Positions 23,494 to 29,381 of a DNA stretch of 35,308 nt are shown here, in pieces. Each line of letters starts with the position of its first letter. Position 1 is the first letter of the stretch. Under the pieces are notes generated by a model. The model was not told where the DNA came from, did not search any database, and saw only the letters and a list, made by a program, of their open reading frames with translations. The stretch covers positions 1 through 35,308 of IMG/VR virus record IMGVR_UViG_3300024940_000006. One strand, given 5' to 3'. This stretch comes from a virus. A program made the translations under genes and the position numbers.

Positions 23494-24853
23494 ATTTAGC
23501 CTTTCTGTATATCTTTGTTAAATCCTTGTTAACGCAGTAACCTTTGCCACGCATAACATTAGCAATAGTTGCGCGGTCTTGATGGCTACTGGATGCTTGT
23601 CCAATTAGTCCAAAGTAGCTATTTGCTACTTCAAATAACTTATCTTTCTTTGTAGCGTTAATTCGGCTTACTGCCTCATTAACAGTGCGTTTGCGTGTAT
23701 ATCTATTCCAAGGTTTAATCACTTGGCCTACAAAATCCACCCCACGATCAACAGGCTGCAGGATTGTTTTCTTTGGATTTAGCCTGGCATTTAATTTATC
23801 TTGCAAGAAAGCATTAATTTCAATCAATGCAGCATTAAGCCATTGTGGTGATTCATGCAGCAGAATGAAGTCATCTACGTAGCGCACATAATGCTTTGCA
23901 CCTATCTTGTGTTTGATAAATTGGTCTAGATCATTCAGATAGACGTTGGCAAAAAACTGTGAGCTAAGATTGCCAATTGGCAAGCCTAAATGGCTTGGTT
24001 GTTCGGCTAAACGCTTATGTTCTGGCACTAAATTCAGCTTGGTTGCTTCACCACGTAACTCATAGTTTTTGCGTGGATCGTGAAACAAGATTAAATCGGC
24101 TAGTGACAACCACCAAGGCTCATGTATCTTCTTTGCAAGCTGCTTGTGTAATACGTTCTTATCGATGGCCACAAAGAAGTTGGCTAGGTCACCCTTTAGA
24201 TAAAACGTTGGCTTGCTCCAGTTTTGAGTAGCGCTGCGTATCTTTTTTTCTAGCCTTTTTACGGCATACAGCGTGCCACGTTCGGGTATGCATGCGCAGC
24301 TGTCTGCGATAAATGATGCATAAAACCTAGGTGAAACGTGGTTATAAAATAGATGGTGGACGATGCGATCTCTAAAATCTGCAGCCCACACTTCACGTGG
24401 CTTTGGCCTCGTGATAACAAAGCAAATGCTTTTACCTGGCAAATATGTGCCAGATTTTATGTCTGTATATAAATCAAACAAATTGCGCTCTAGATTCAGT
24501 TCAAAAGCTAGAGCGCTCTCTGAGTTTCGTTTGTGTTTTCTGCAATCAAAGTACGCTTGGACTAATTCTGCAAACGTAAAGTTGTCGTTATGATCTGCGG
24601 ACAGCGCGAGCGCGGAGCTCGCTAGACTTGTTATTGTTGTTCTGGTTTCCATTATTGAAGTTCTGATACCAAGCCCAGCCTGCTGTATTTTGCTATCTAC
24701 GTCATCTTGTCGAAGGGCTGTATTTAAATCAGCACCGATCAACGAGGCAACTGCGTTAGACCTAACCTGATTCCTATCAGTGGTATCTACGATGCGCATG
24801 GCGGTGACCTTTTGAGTCAGCGGCAAAACCAGATTATTAAATCGTTCAGTCAT
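23483..24853 (-). CDS. DGR reverse transcriptase
   Basis: The product has 456 residues. RT motifs are visible: motif A GDLANFF (Asp222), LPIGNLSSQFFANVYLNDLD (291-310; the LPIGN-x2-SQ block is typical of DGR RTs), catalytic YVDD at 325-328, LNPKKT at 359, then a C-terminal thumb-like region (VNSYFGLIGQ… in part). The ATG at 24853 has AAGG seven bases upstream and follows avd by 13 bp. The template repeat encodes residues about 57-87 of the frame, so the RT core begins right after it (NFTFAELVQAYFDCRKHKR). There is no later ATG before the core except one inside the template repeat. The stop overlaps the gemA start. It copies template RNA with errors at adenines to diversify the target genes. 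Confidence 0.94.
   Translation of the reverse strand: MTERFNNLVLPLTQKVTAMRIVDTTDRNQVRSNAVASLIGADLNTALRQDDVDSKIQQAGLGIRTSIMETRTTITSLASSALALSADHNDNFTFAELVQAYFDCRKHKRNSESALAFELNLERNLFDLYTDIKSGTYLPGKSICFVITRPKPREVWAADFRDRIVHHLFYNHVSPRFYASFIADSCACIPERGTLYAVKRLEKKIRSATQNWSKPTFYLKGDLANFFVAIDKNVLHKQLAKKIHEPWWLSLADLILFHDPRKNYELRGEATKLNLVPEHKRLAEQPSHLGLPIGNLSSQFFANVYLNDLDQFIKHKIGAKHYVRYVDDFILLHESPQWLNAALIEINAFLQDKLNARLNPKKTILQPVDRGVDFVGQVIKPWNRYTRKRTVNEAVSRINATKKDKLFEVANSYFGLIGQASSSHQDRATIANVMRGKGYCVNKDLTKIYRKAKCEA
24594..24683 (-). repeat. DGR template repeat (TR), 90 bp
   Basis: Read on the minus strand in the target frame it encodes AGWAWYQNFNNGNQ and then a run of Asn, followed by KSSELRARAVRR; the Asn codons (AAC/AAT) are the mutable sites. 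The 34 bases at the low-coordinate end are identical to both variable repeats. It lies inside the RT reading frame, where it is read in another frame. In the target frame it is flanked by stop codons, so it is not itself a target gene. Confidence 0.95.
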
Positions 24854-24866
24854 AGGGCCTTAACCT

Positions 24867-25217
24867 TTATGAAACAGACGATGCGGAGCGGCGCCAACCA
24901 TTGGCTTGCTTGCCAATACTACCTGTCAACTCAATGGCCTTAGCATATTGGCCTGTTGAGATTAAACGCTTGTCGCGTGAAAGTCTTAATAGCAATTCGC
25001 ATACTTGAAGTCGCTCTATAAGCGAGATTAAATATCCTGACTTTTCACGTGAGACGTTAGCCCTAAATATCAAAGTGACAATCTCAACGCATTCATCACG
25101 TAGTTTTCCGCCTATGCTTTGTTTAAAATCACGTGGCATATTCTTGGCAAGGTCAGTGATGACATCGAGTAAATCGTATGCCACTTTGTAAATAGGTAAG
25201 GTAGTGTGATTGGCCAT
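24867..25217 (-). CDS. avd: Avd, DGR accessory variability determinant
   Basis: This 116-residue helical protein is of the four-helix-bundle (S23-like) type. It has LPIYKVAYDLLDVITDLAKNMPRDFKQSIGGKLRDECVEIVTLIFRAN, then SLIERLQVCELLLRLSRDKRLIS, and a basic C-terminus (GKQANGWRRSASS). Avd forms a pentameric basic barrel that binds the RT and template RNA and is needed for retrohoming. It lies between target 1 (13 bp) and the RT (13 bp), the classic DGR position. No clear ribosome-binding site is seen, so coupling to the upstream gene is likely. Confidence 0.92.
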   Translation of the reverse strand: MANHTTLPIYKVAYDLLDVITDLAKNMPRDFKQSIGGKLRDECVEIVTLIFRANVSREKSGYLISLIERLQVCELLLRLSRDKRLISTGQYAKAIELTGSIGKQANGWRRSASSVS

Positions 25218-25230
25218 AAAAATAAATAAA

Positions 25231-25701
25231 TTACTGAATTACTGATAATCTGCGGACAGCGCGAGCGCGGAGCTCGCTAGACTTGTTAGTGTAGTGCTGG
25301 GCCCCATTACCGAAGCCCTGAGACCAAGCCCAGCCTGCATTGTTAGCATGTGTTTCAGATGACCAATAAGCCTCTTCTTTAAACTCATCTTTCATAAATT
25401 TATAGAGCATGGCTTGCTCACATCTGTCTGGCAGATGCCCGCCAATACTTTCTGCCCAAGCGACTTGATCACTCCAGCTTGCGCGCTCACTTTCACCTGG
25501 CAACAAAATAGTATGCTCAGCTTTAAGGCCATCAGCACTAATCATGCAGCCAACCCACTTTTCGCCATCGTTAAGATCAGGCATTGATACTGAAATTGGG
25601 AATGCATTCTCAATTAACTTGCCTGATTCATACCGTGCAATCATGCTTTGCAGTTTGTTTTGCTGGCTTTTAATTTCTTCTAATGTGATTGTTTGTGACA
25701 T
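25231..25701 (-). CDS. DGR target protein 1 with C-type-lectin-like variable domain
   Basis: The product has 156 residues. An N-terminal helix (TITLEEIKSQQNKLQSMIARYESGK) is followed by a DUF1566/FGE-sulfatase-like C-lectin fold (EHTILLPGESERASWSDQVAWAESIGGHLPDRCEQAML … EEAYWSSE). The C-terminal variable repeat encodes residues 122-151 (AGWAWSQGFGNGAQHYTNKSSELRARAVRR). Compared with the template, residues 127, 129, 131, 134, 136, 137 and 138 have been changed. The final SSELRARAVRRL strand is intact. No signal peptide, lipobox or membrane helix is present. It is unlike tail fibres in size; the ligand is unknown. Confidence 0.92.
   Translation of the reverse strand: MSQTITLEEIKSQQNKLQSMIARYESGKLIENAFPISVSMPDLNDGEKWVGCMISADGLKAEHTILLPGESERASWSDQVAWAESIGGHLPDRCEQAMLYKFMKDEFKEEAYWSSETHANNAGWAWSQGFGNGAQHYTNKSSELRARAVRRLSVIQ
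25249..25338 (-). repeat. DGR variable repeat VR1, 90 bp
   Basis: It is the same length as the template repeat. By direct base comparison it has 11 substitutions, every one at a template adenine (coding strand), and none at C, G or T. The last 34 bp are identical (initiation-of-mutagenic-homing type end). The stop codon of target 1 lies just beyond. Confidence 0.95.
25261..25277. other. Hairpin GCGAGC-N5-GCTCGC in the conserved end of VR1 (also in VR2 and TR)
   Basis: A perfect 6-bp inverted repeat with a 5-nt loop lies inside the conserved 34-bp end (also at 25761-25777 and 24606-24622). Hairpins close to the variable repeat are known to assist target recognition in some DGRs. Here it is inside the repeat and not after it. 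Because it is also in the template, it cannot by itself distinguish template from target. Confidence 0.5.
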
Positions 25702-25720
25702 TTAAATAACTCCAAAATAA

Positions 25721-26089
25721 CTAAATAATTGAATGACTAAATAGGAACTCTGCGGACAGCGCGAGCGCGGAGCTCGCTAGACTCGAGATAGTGTTGTACT
25801 GGTAGCCATTAGTGAAGCCCTGAGACCAAGCCCAGCCTGCTTCTCTTTCATGCGTAGTATTTGACCAGTACCAATCTTTCTTGAATTGGCCTCTGCTTTT
25901 ATCAAACATTAAAACCTGTTCTACACGGTTTGGCAGGTCTCCGCCAAGTTGTTTTGCCCAGTCCATAGCGTCTTGCCAATTGCCATCATCTTTATCGCCT
26001 GGCAGTAAAATTGAGTGCTCACCAGTACCGTCTGGATTGATAATCGCGCCTAAATACACTTCACCTTCTTTTAACTCTGGTTGCTGCAT
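25721..26089 (-). CDS. DGR target protein 2, frameshifted inside its variable repeat
   Basis: The product is 122 residues from ATG 26089 (MQQPELKEGEVYLG), seven bases after AGGAG; an ATG two codons earlier is too close to that site. It has the same fold as target 1 (EHSILLPGDKDDGNWQDAMDWAKQLGGDLPNRVEQVLMF … DWYWSNTTHEREAGWAWSQGF) without the N-terminal helix. In the variable repeat 2 extra nucleotides after the mutable codons change the frame. The normal …SSELRARAVRR end is replaced by SSLASSALALSAEFLFSHSII. Without the 2 nt the gene would end …RRVPI at a TAG (25737-25739). The present protein probably misfolds or lacks the last strand. Confidence 0.88.
   Translation of the reverse strand: MQQPELKEGEVYLGAIINPDGTGEHSILLPGDKDDGNWQDAMDWAKQLGGDLPNRVEQVLMFDKSRGQFKKDWYWSNTTHEREAGWAWSQGFTNGYQYNTISSLASSALALSAEFLFSHSII
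25749..25840 (-). repeat. DGR variable repeat VR2, 92 bp (2-nt insertion)
   Basis: It has nine clear substitutions relative to the template, all at template adenines. Where the template has aacaag before the conserved tctagcgag, VR2 has atctcgag, 2 nt longer. The 34-bp conserved end is identical to the template and VR1. Confidence 0.93.
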
Positions 26090-26133
26090 CTTCATTCTCC
26101 TTTTAAATAATCACGGGCGTTAAAACCATCCCC

Positions 26134-26159
26134 TATAGCCCATTTGTTAACGGGCTATA
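26134..26159 (-). terminator. Hairpin between HU gene and DGR cassette
   Basis: TATAGCCC-N10-GGGCTATA forms a perfect 8-bp stem after the HU stop codon. The following minus-strand sequence has only a short T run. It may separate DGR expression from the early transcript; the 38 bp left before target 2 show no convincing promoter. Confidence 0.5.
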
Positions 26160-26175
26160 AGTGAGAGTTTTGGCC

Positions 26176-26457
26176 TTAAGCCACTGCATCCTTCAATGCT
26201 TTTAAAGCGCTGAAATGCGGCACTTTCTTTTCAGGAATGGCCAAGGCTTCGCCTGTTGCTGGGTTGCGCCCCGTGCGTGCTGCGCGTGTTTTAACACTCA
26301 ATTTGCCAACACCTGGCAAAGTCACTTCCCCACCTTTTTCCAGCTCAGCCTGTGCAATTTCACCAGCTTTATCCAGCACAAACTTGATTGCAACTTTTGA
26401 AACACCTGTGTTGTCATTGCTTTCAGCAATGGCATTAATTAATTCTGCTTGGTTCAT
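26176..26457 (-). CDS. HU-family DNA-binding protein
   Basis: The 93-residue product has the HU/IHF fold: MNQAELINAIAESNDNTGVSKVAIKFVLDKAGEIAQAELEKGGEVTLPGVGKLSVK, then the beta-arm motif RTGRNPATGEALAIP with its tip proline, and a C-terminal helix. HU bends DNA and in Mu assists the transpososome; Mu relies on host HU, whereas this phage carries its own. The ribosome-binding site is AGGAG. It is 115 bp from gam. Confidence 0.93.
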   Translation of the reverse strand: MNQAELINAIAESNDNTGVSKVAIKFVLDKAGEIAQAELEKGGEVTLPGVGKLSVKTRAARTGRNPATGEALAIPEKKVPHFSALKALKDAVA

Positions 26458-26572
26458 TTAATTCTCCTAAAGTTAAGTTAAGTAATTCAGCCGCGCCTAC
26501 ACTATGCAAATCTGGGAGGGCGTATATCGCGGCTTGCCGGTGTTACAACCCACCGCCGGCTGGGGCTTCGGG
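26458..26572. other. Intergenic GC-rich segment between gam and HU gene
   Basis: No gene is supported here. It contains an imperfect inverted repeat (GCCGGTG…CACCGcCGGC, about 26536-26562) that could end transcription after gam. A plus-strand frame through it continues antisense into gam and is not believed. The segment looks more GC-rich than its neighbours. Confidence 0.4.
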
Positions 26573-27097
26573 CTACATATTTCCTGCGTCTTGCTCAAAT
26601 GGCGTGATTACAAACTGCTCAACGCCTGTCACCAACGTAATACCGGCTACGCCACGAACTTCATCCGGCTCATTCAGGATGGCATCCTTGTTCACCTCTT
26701 CTTTGGTGCGCACAAAGCGGCCAAGGCCCAAGCGTTTCAACATTTCAATCACGGTATCGGCTTTGCTGATGCGTACACTTGGCGGGTTTTGGCGCCATGC
26801 CACCTCTCCGGTGATCAGGTTGGCTGATTTCACTTTGCCACCATTGGTGAGGTCATCACGGTTGGCTTCGCACCATGCTTGAACGCCTTCCTGCAGTAGT
26901 TCGATGCTCTCTTTAATCGGTTCCAGTGTTACCTGGTATTCCTGCGTGATTGCGGCAATCTTGTCATTCATCTCAGCCTGCTCACGGGTGAACTTGCGCA
27001 TCAAATCGCCAACCTTGCGGATATCCGCCGCTGCATCGTCCTTGGTCTGCGGCACATAAACCTGTGCTTTGGATTTCAGTTTTGTGGGTTTTGCCAT
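26573..27097 (-). CDS. gam: Mu Gam-like host-nuclease inhibitor
   Basis: The product is 174 residues from ATG 27097 (MAKPTKLKSKAQVYVPQTKDDAAADI, AAGGAA upstream); a longer frame upstream overlaps another gene and is rejected. Family blocks are IRKVGDLMRKFTREQAEMNDKIAAI (a long helix), LLQEGVQAWCEANRDDLT, and GEVAWRQNPPSVRI. Gam dimers encircle double-strand ends and block RecBCD; it is related to Ku. Confidence 0.92.
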   Translation of the reverse strand: MAKPTKLKSKAQVYVPQTKDDAAADIRKVGDLMRKFTREQAEMNDKIAAITQEYQVTLEPIKESIELLQEGVQAWCEANRDDLTNGGKVKSANLITGEVAWRQNPPSVRISKADTVIEMLKRLGLGRFVRTKEEVNKDAILNEPDEVRGVAGITLVTGVEQFVITPFEQDAGNM

Positions 27098-27113
27098 GTA
27101 TTTTCCTTTTCTG

Positions 27114-27434
27114 TTATGTGCGTAAATGAAGCTGGCCAACCAGATCAGCCAGCGGGATTTTTGATAAATGGCTTGCCTTGCGCAGCTCGTGCAAAGCGCG
27201 GCCTTTGTGAAATTCAATGGTGCTTTTAAGCTCTTGTTCGCTGCTGGCAATGTAATAACCAGTGCTTGGGTGGCCGCAAATCGCAGTAGCATCTTCTTCA
27301 ATGGACTGGCTGATCAGCTTGCGCAGCTCTCGGCTTGATATTGCCAGCGTACGGGCGAGGTCTTCTCCGGCAATGCCTTTTCCTACGCCAATATGGTTGC
27401 TTAAGACTAGTAGTAAGTCGTGCTTAGTCGCCAT
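27114..27434 (-). CDS. Winged-helix-type small regulatory protein
   Basis: The 106-residue product has an N-terminal winged-helix pattern (HDLLLVLSNHIGVGKGIAGEDLARTLAISSRELRKLISQSIEEDATAICGHPSTGYYIAS). A helical C-terminus follows (STIEFHKGRALHELRKASHLSKI). It probably binds DNA. Similar small proteins occur near gam in Mu-like phages. It lies 16 bp upstream of gam. The specific role is unknown. Confidence 0.7.
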   Translation of the reverse strand: MATKHDLLLVLSNHIGVGKGIAGEDLARTLAISSRELRKLISQSIEEDATAICGHPSTGYYIASSEQELKSTIEFHKGRALHELRKASHLSKIPLADLVGQLHLRT

Positions 27435-27436
27435 TT

Positions 27437-27982
27437 TTAAGCCTTTCCTGTGAGTTTTTTAAGCGTGTTGCGTACCGCATCCGGCATTTCACTACGGGCT
27501 TTCTTTACCGGCTTTTGTATCATATTGCCGACACCGGCAATATGATCAGCAGCAGTGTGAACAGCACCGTACTTGCGGCCTTGCTCGCTTTTGCGTTCTT
27601 GTGCAGCTGCCGCCCGGTTACCAAACCCTGCGATAATTTCATACAGGTAACCGTGGCTTTTGAGTGGAAGGCTGAGCTTATCGCGGCTTGCCAGCATGGT
27701 TTCAATCGCGCTACGCCAGTATTCCTGCGGAGCAGGGTAGATGGTGCCACCGCGTGTGATCTGCCCGGCCTTGATGTCAACAATCAGCTCATCCAGAATG
27801 CGTACCAGGGCAGACATTTTTAGCGCCTGCTTAGCCGGTTTGAATAAGCCAACGTAGGGCAGCAGCACATCCCCTAGCGGGGTCAGGCTGAATGCGCGGG
27901 CAATGGCCTGGCGTGCAGCTATATCACTGACTGCTGCCTGCAACGGGAACTCAGCCGCACAACATGGGCAGACTAGGCGCAT
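27437..27982 (-). CDS. Hypothetical protein with N-terminal CPCC motif
   Basis: The product is 181 residues from ATG 27982, in TGATG overlap with the upstream gene; a TTG one codon earlier is unlikely. It starts MRLVCPCCAAEFPL, a short knuckle-like Cys motif. A helical region (ARQAIARAFSLTPLGDVLLPYVGLFKPAKQALKMSALVRILDE) and YPAPQEYWRSAIETML follow. Proteins of this make-up occur in the early regions of Mu-like phages. The function is not recognised; nucleic-acid binding is plausible. Confidence 0.65.
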   Translation of the reverse strand: MRLVCPCCAAEFPLQAAVSDIAARQAIARAFSLTPLGDVLLPYVGLFKPAKQALKMSALVRILDELIVDIKAGQITRGGTIYPAPQEYWRSAIETMLASRDKLSLPLKSHGYLYEIIAGFGNRAAAAQERKSEQGRKYGAVHTAADHIAGVGNMIQKPVKKARSEMPDAVRNTLKKLTGKA

Positions 27983-28776
27983 CAAGCAACCTCGCTTAAA
28001 TTAAGGTCATCTACATAATCAATCAGCTCGCGTGTCTGAGCTGCATCCAGCTCGATAGGCATGTACTGCACACCCATGATAAGCAGGCAGCCGTCACTGG
28101 TATATGCAACTCTAAAGGTTGATTTTGTAAAGGTGGATGGAGCAATATCAATCACCGGCGCTTTAACAAATGCAGGCACGTGATCATGTGTACTTTCAGC
28201 TGACTGAAAAGCACTTTCAGTTTTAGCCGGTTCTTGGGTCGTGACGTCTTTGTGTTTTAAAGCGCCATAAAAATCATTGACCTTTAATCCGGCAGCAATG
28301 CTGTATGTTTTTTTACCGGCAGCATCACTATTAATAACGACATGACCGCGATCAAGATAACCAACGATATTGCCTTTGCCAATTTTTGTATTGTTTAATC
28401 CAGCCTGCATTTCCAGCATTGTGCAGGCTGGGTGCTGCTCGATATACTCAAGCATCAATAGCGCATTTGGTTTAATGTCTGTATTCATAATTTCATCCTC
28501 TTTTTTGCGTTCAATATTCGCAACTTCAATCGGCGCTGCTACAGATGTTTGCAGCTTGGGCTTCAATGTCGGTAACTCAATAGAGCGCCTGGTAGGGCAG
28601 GCCTGCTTACCTTCCGCAGTAATGCGGTATCCCATGCCTATATCTTCAATCAATCCTTTTTTAAGTAATGAGCCACTCGCATAGCCACTGGGGAATCTAT
28701 CCATCAGTTCAGATGTCTCCATTTCTCCAGCGCGCAGCGCCTGTAATGTTTTAATTTCTGATGGAGAAAGTTTCAT
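27982..28776 (-). CDS. Hypothetical protein with two winged-helix-like segments
   Basis: The 264-residue protein has a winged helix at 1-55 (SPSEIKTLQALRAGEMETSELMDRFPSG … LIEDIGMGYRITAEGKQA). A second similar unit lies at about 98-160 (MNTDIKPNALLMLEYIEQHPACTMLEMQAGLNN). The C-terminal strand region is TFRVAYTSDGCLLIMGVQYMPIELDAAQTRELIDYVDDL. It probably contacts DNA as an early regulator. The start overlaps the stop of a 44-residue gene (ATGA). An internal ATG at MNTDIKP preceded by GAGGATGAAATT could give a shorter form. Confidence 0.62.
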   Translation of the reverse strand: MKLSPSEIKTLQALRAGEMETSELMDRFPSGYASGSLLKKGLIEDIGMGYRITAEGKQACPTRRSIELPTLKPKLQTSVAAPIEVANIERKKEDEIMNTDIKPNALLMLEYIEQHPACTMLEMQAGLNNTKIGKGNIVGYLDRGHVVINSDAAGKKTYSIAAGLKVNDFYGALKHKDVTTQEPAKTESAFQSAESTHDHVPAFVKAPVIDIAPSTFTKSTFRVAYTSDGCLLIMGVQYMPIELDAAQTRELIDYVDDLNLSEVA

Positions 28777-28907
28777 TTTTTAAGGCTCTCCCAGTTATTC
28801 ACCACACGGATGCAGCGCTCGATCTCCTGCTGTTTGCGCCATTCCTGACATAATTCGCACATGCAGTTTTCTTTACGCTGCATGTATGGCCAGCTGTAAC
28901 TTTTCAT
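28773..28907 (-). CDS. Small Cys-containing hypothetical protein (44 aa)
   Basis: ATG at 28907, TGA overlapping the next ATG. The product begins MKSYSWPYMQRKENCMCELC and continues QEWRKQQEIERCIRVVNNWESLKK. The C-M-C-x2-C group may bind metal. Four-base overlaps on both sides show that it belongs to the early operon. There is no known function. Confidence 0.6.
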   Translation of the reverse strand: MKSYSWPYMQRKENCMCELCQEWRKQQEIERCIRVVNNWESLKK

Positions 28908-29077
28908 CTCACACCCCGGCTAATGCAGTGCACGCTTAAAGTAAAAGCTGAATCAATGCCAAGCAGCTGCAACACGATGCATCCTGCGCTCCAGCTGTTT
29001 CTTGCCACGGTTTCAACAATGCGCACTTGGGTTTCATTGCCTTTTGGTGTGCGAATTTTTACCTCGTATCTATTCAT
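28904..29077 (-). CDS. Small hypothetical protein (57 aa)
   Basis: The best start is ATG 29077 with GGGAG upstream and 8-bp overlap with the preceding gene. The product is MNRYEVKIRTPKGNETQVR… with a short strand-rich fold and ends in SVHCISRGVR. Similar small proteins (KIRTPKG…VxIV) occur in phage early regions. A longer upstream start would overlap the regulator gene and is rejected. Confidence 0.6.
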   Translation of the reverse strand: MNRYEVKIRTPKGNETQVRIVETVARNSWSAGCIVLQLLGIDSAFTLSVHCISRGVR

Positions 29078-29381
29078 TTTTAGCTCCCTGATTGTTAGGG
29101 CAGGCTTGGCATGCCCTCCATAAACGCATAGCGCGTGGGCTACTTGTTGGCGCATTTTCAGAGCAATGGCGTTTACACTCTGTGATTGGGATTGATTCGC
29201 CCAGATGCGGGCAGTCAACACGGCTGTAAGTGTCCATTACCAGCGCTTCTATCTTGTCGGTGCTGGCTGGGTATTTGCCCCTCATTACCAAGCTAATTGC
29301 TGTACGCGATACACCAAGCTCATCTGCAACGGCTTGATTACTGCTTTTTTCAACAGCATCTGTTAATAGTTTTAGCCACAT
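29070..29381 (-). CDS. Cro/LacI-type HTH protein with Cys-rich tail
   Basis: The 103-residue product has an N-terminal helix-turn-helix (SSNQAVADELGVSRTAISLVMRGKYPAST). A Cys-rich region (DCPHLGESIPITECKRHC … WRACQACPNNQG) could hold a metal centre. It is likely a DNA-binding regulator acting in early transcription. Overlaps of 10 bp upstream and 8 bp downstream place it in the operon. Confidence 0.7.
   Translation of the reverse strand: MWLKLLTDAVEKSSNQAVADELGVSRTAISLVMRGKYPASTDKIEALVMDTYSRVDCPHLGESIPITECKRHCSENAPTSSPRAMRLWRACQACPNNQGAKNE

Noticed and set aside
24594-25840. Three similar 90-bp segments as an insertion-sequence, CRISPR or simple direct-repeat array
   Set aside because: Spacing is irregular, the differences are confined to template adenines, and RT and Avd lie beside them; they are DGR template and variable repeats.
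26504-26827. Plus-strand frame of about 107 codons across the gam/HU gap
   Set aside because: It runs antisense through gam, which is a clear family member, and has no ribosome-binding site or recognisable pattern.
26573-27301. Longer Gam start giving 242 residues
   Set aside because: The extra N-terminus overlaps the 27114-27434 gene in another frame, is unlike Gam, and the ATG at 27097 has a good ribosome-binding site.
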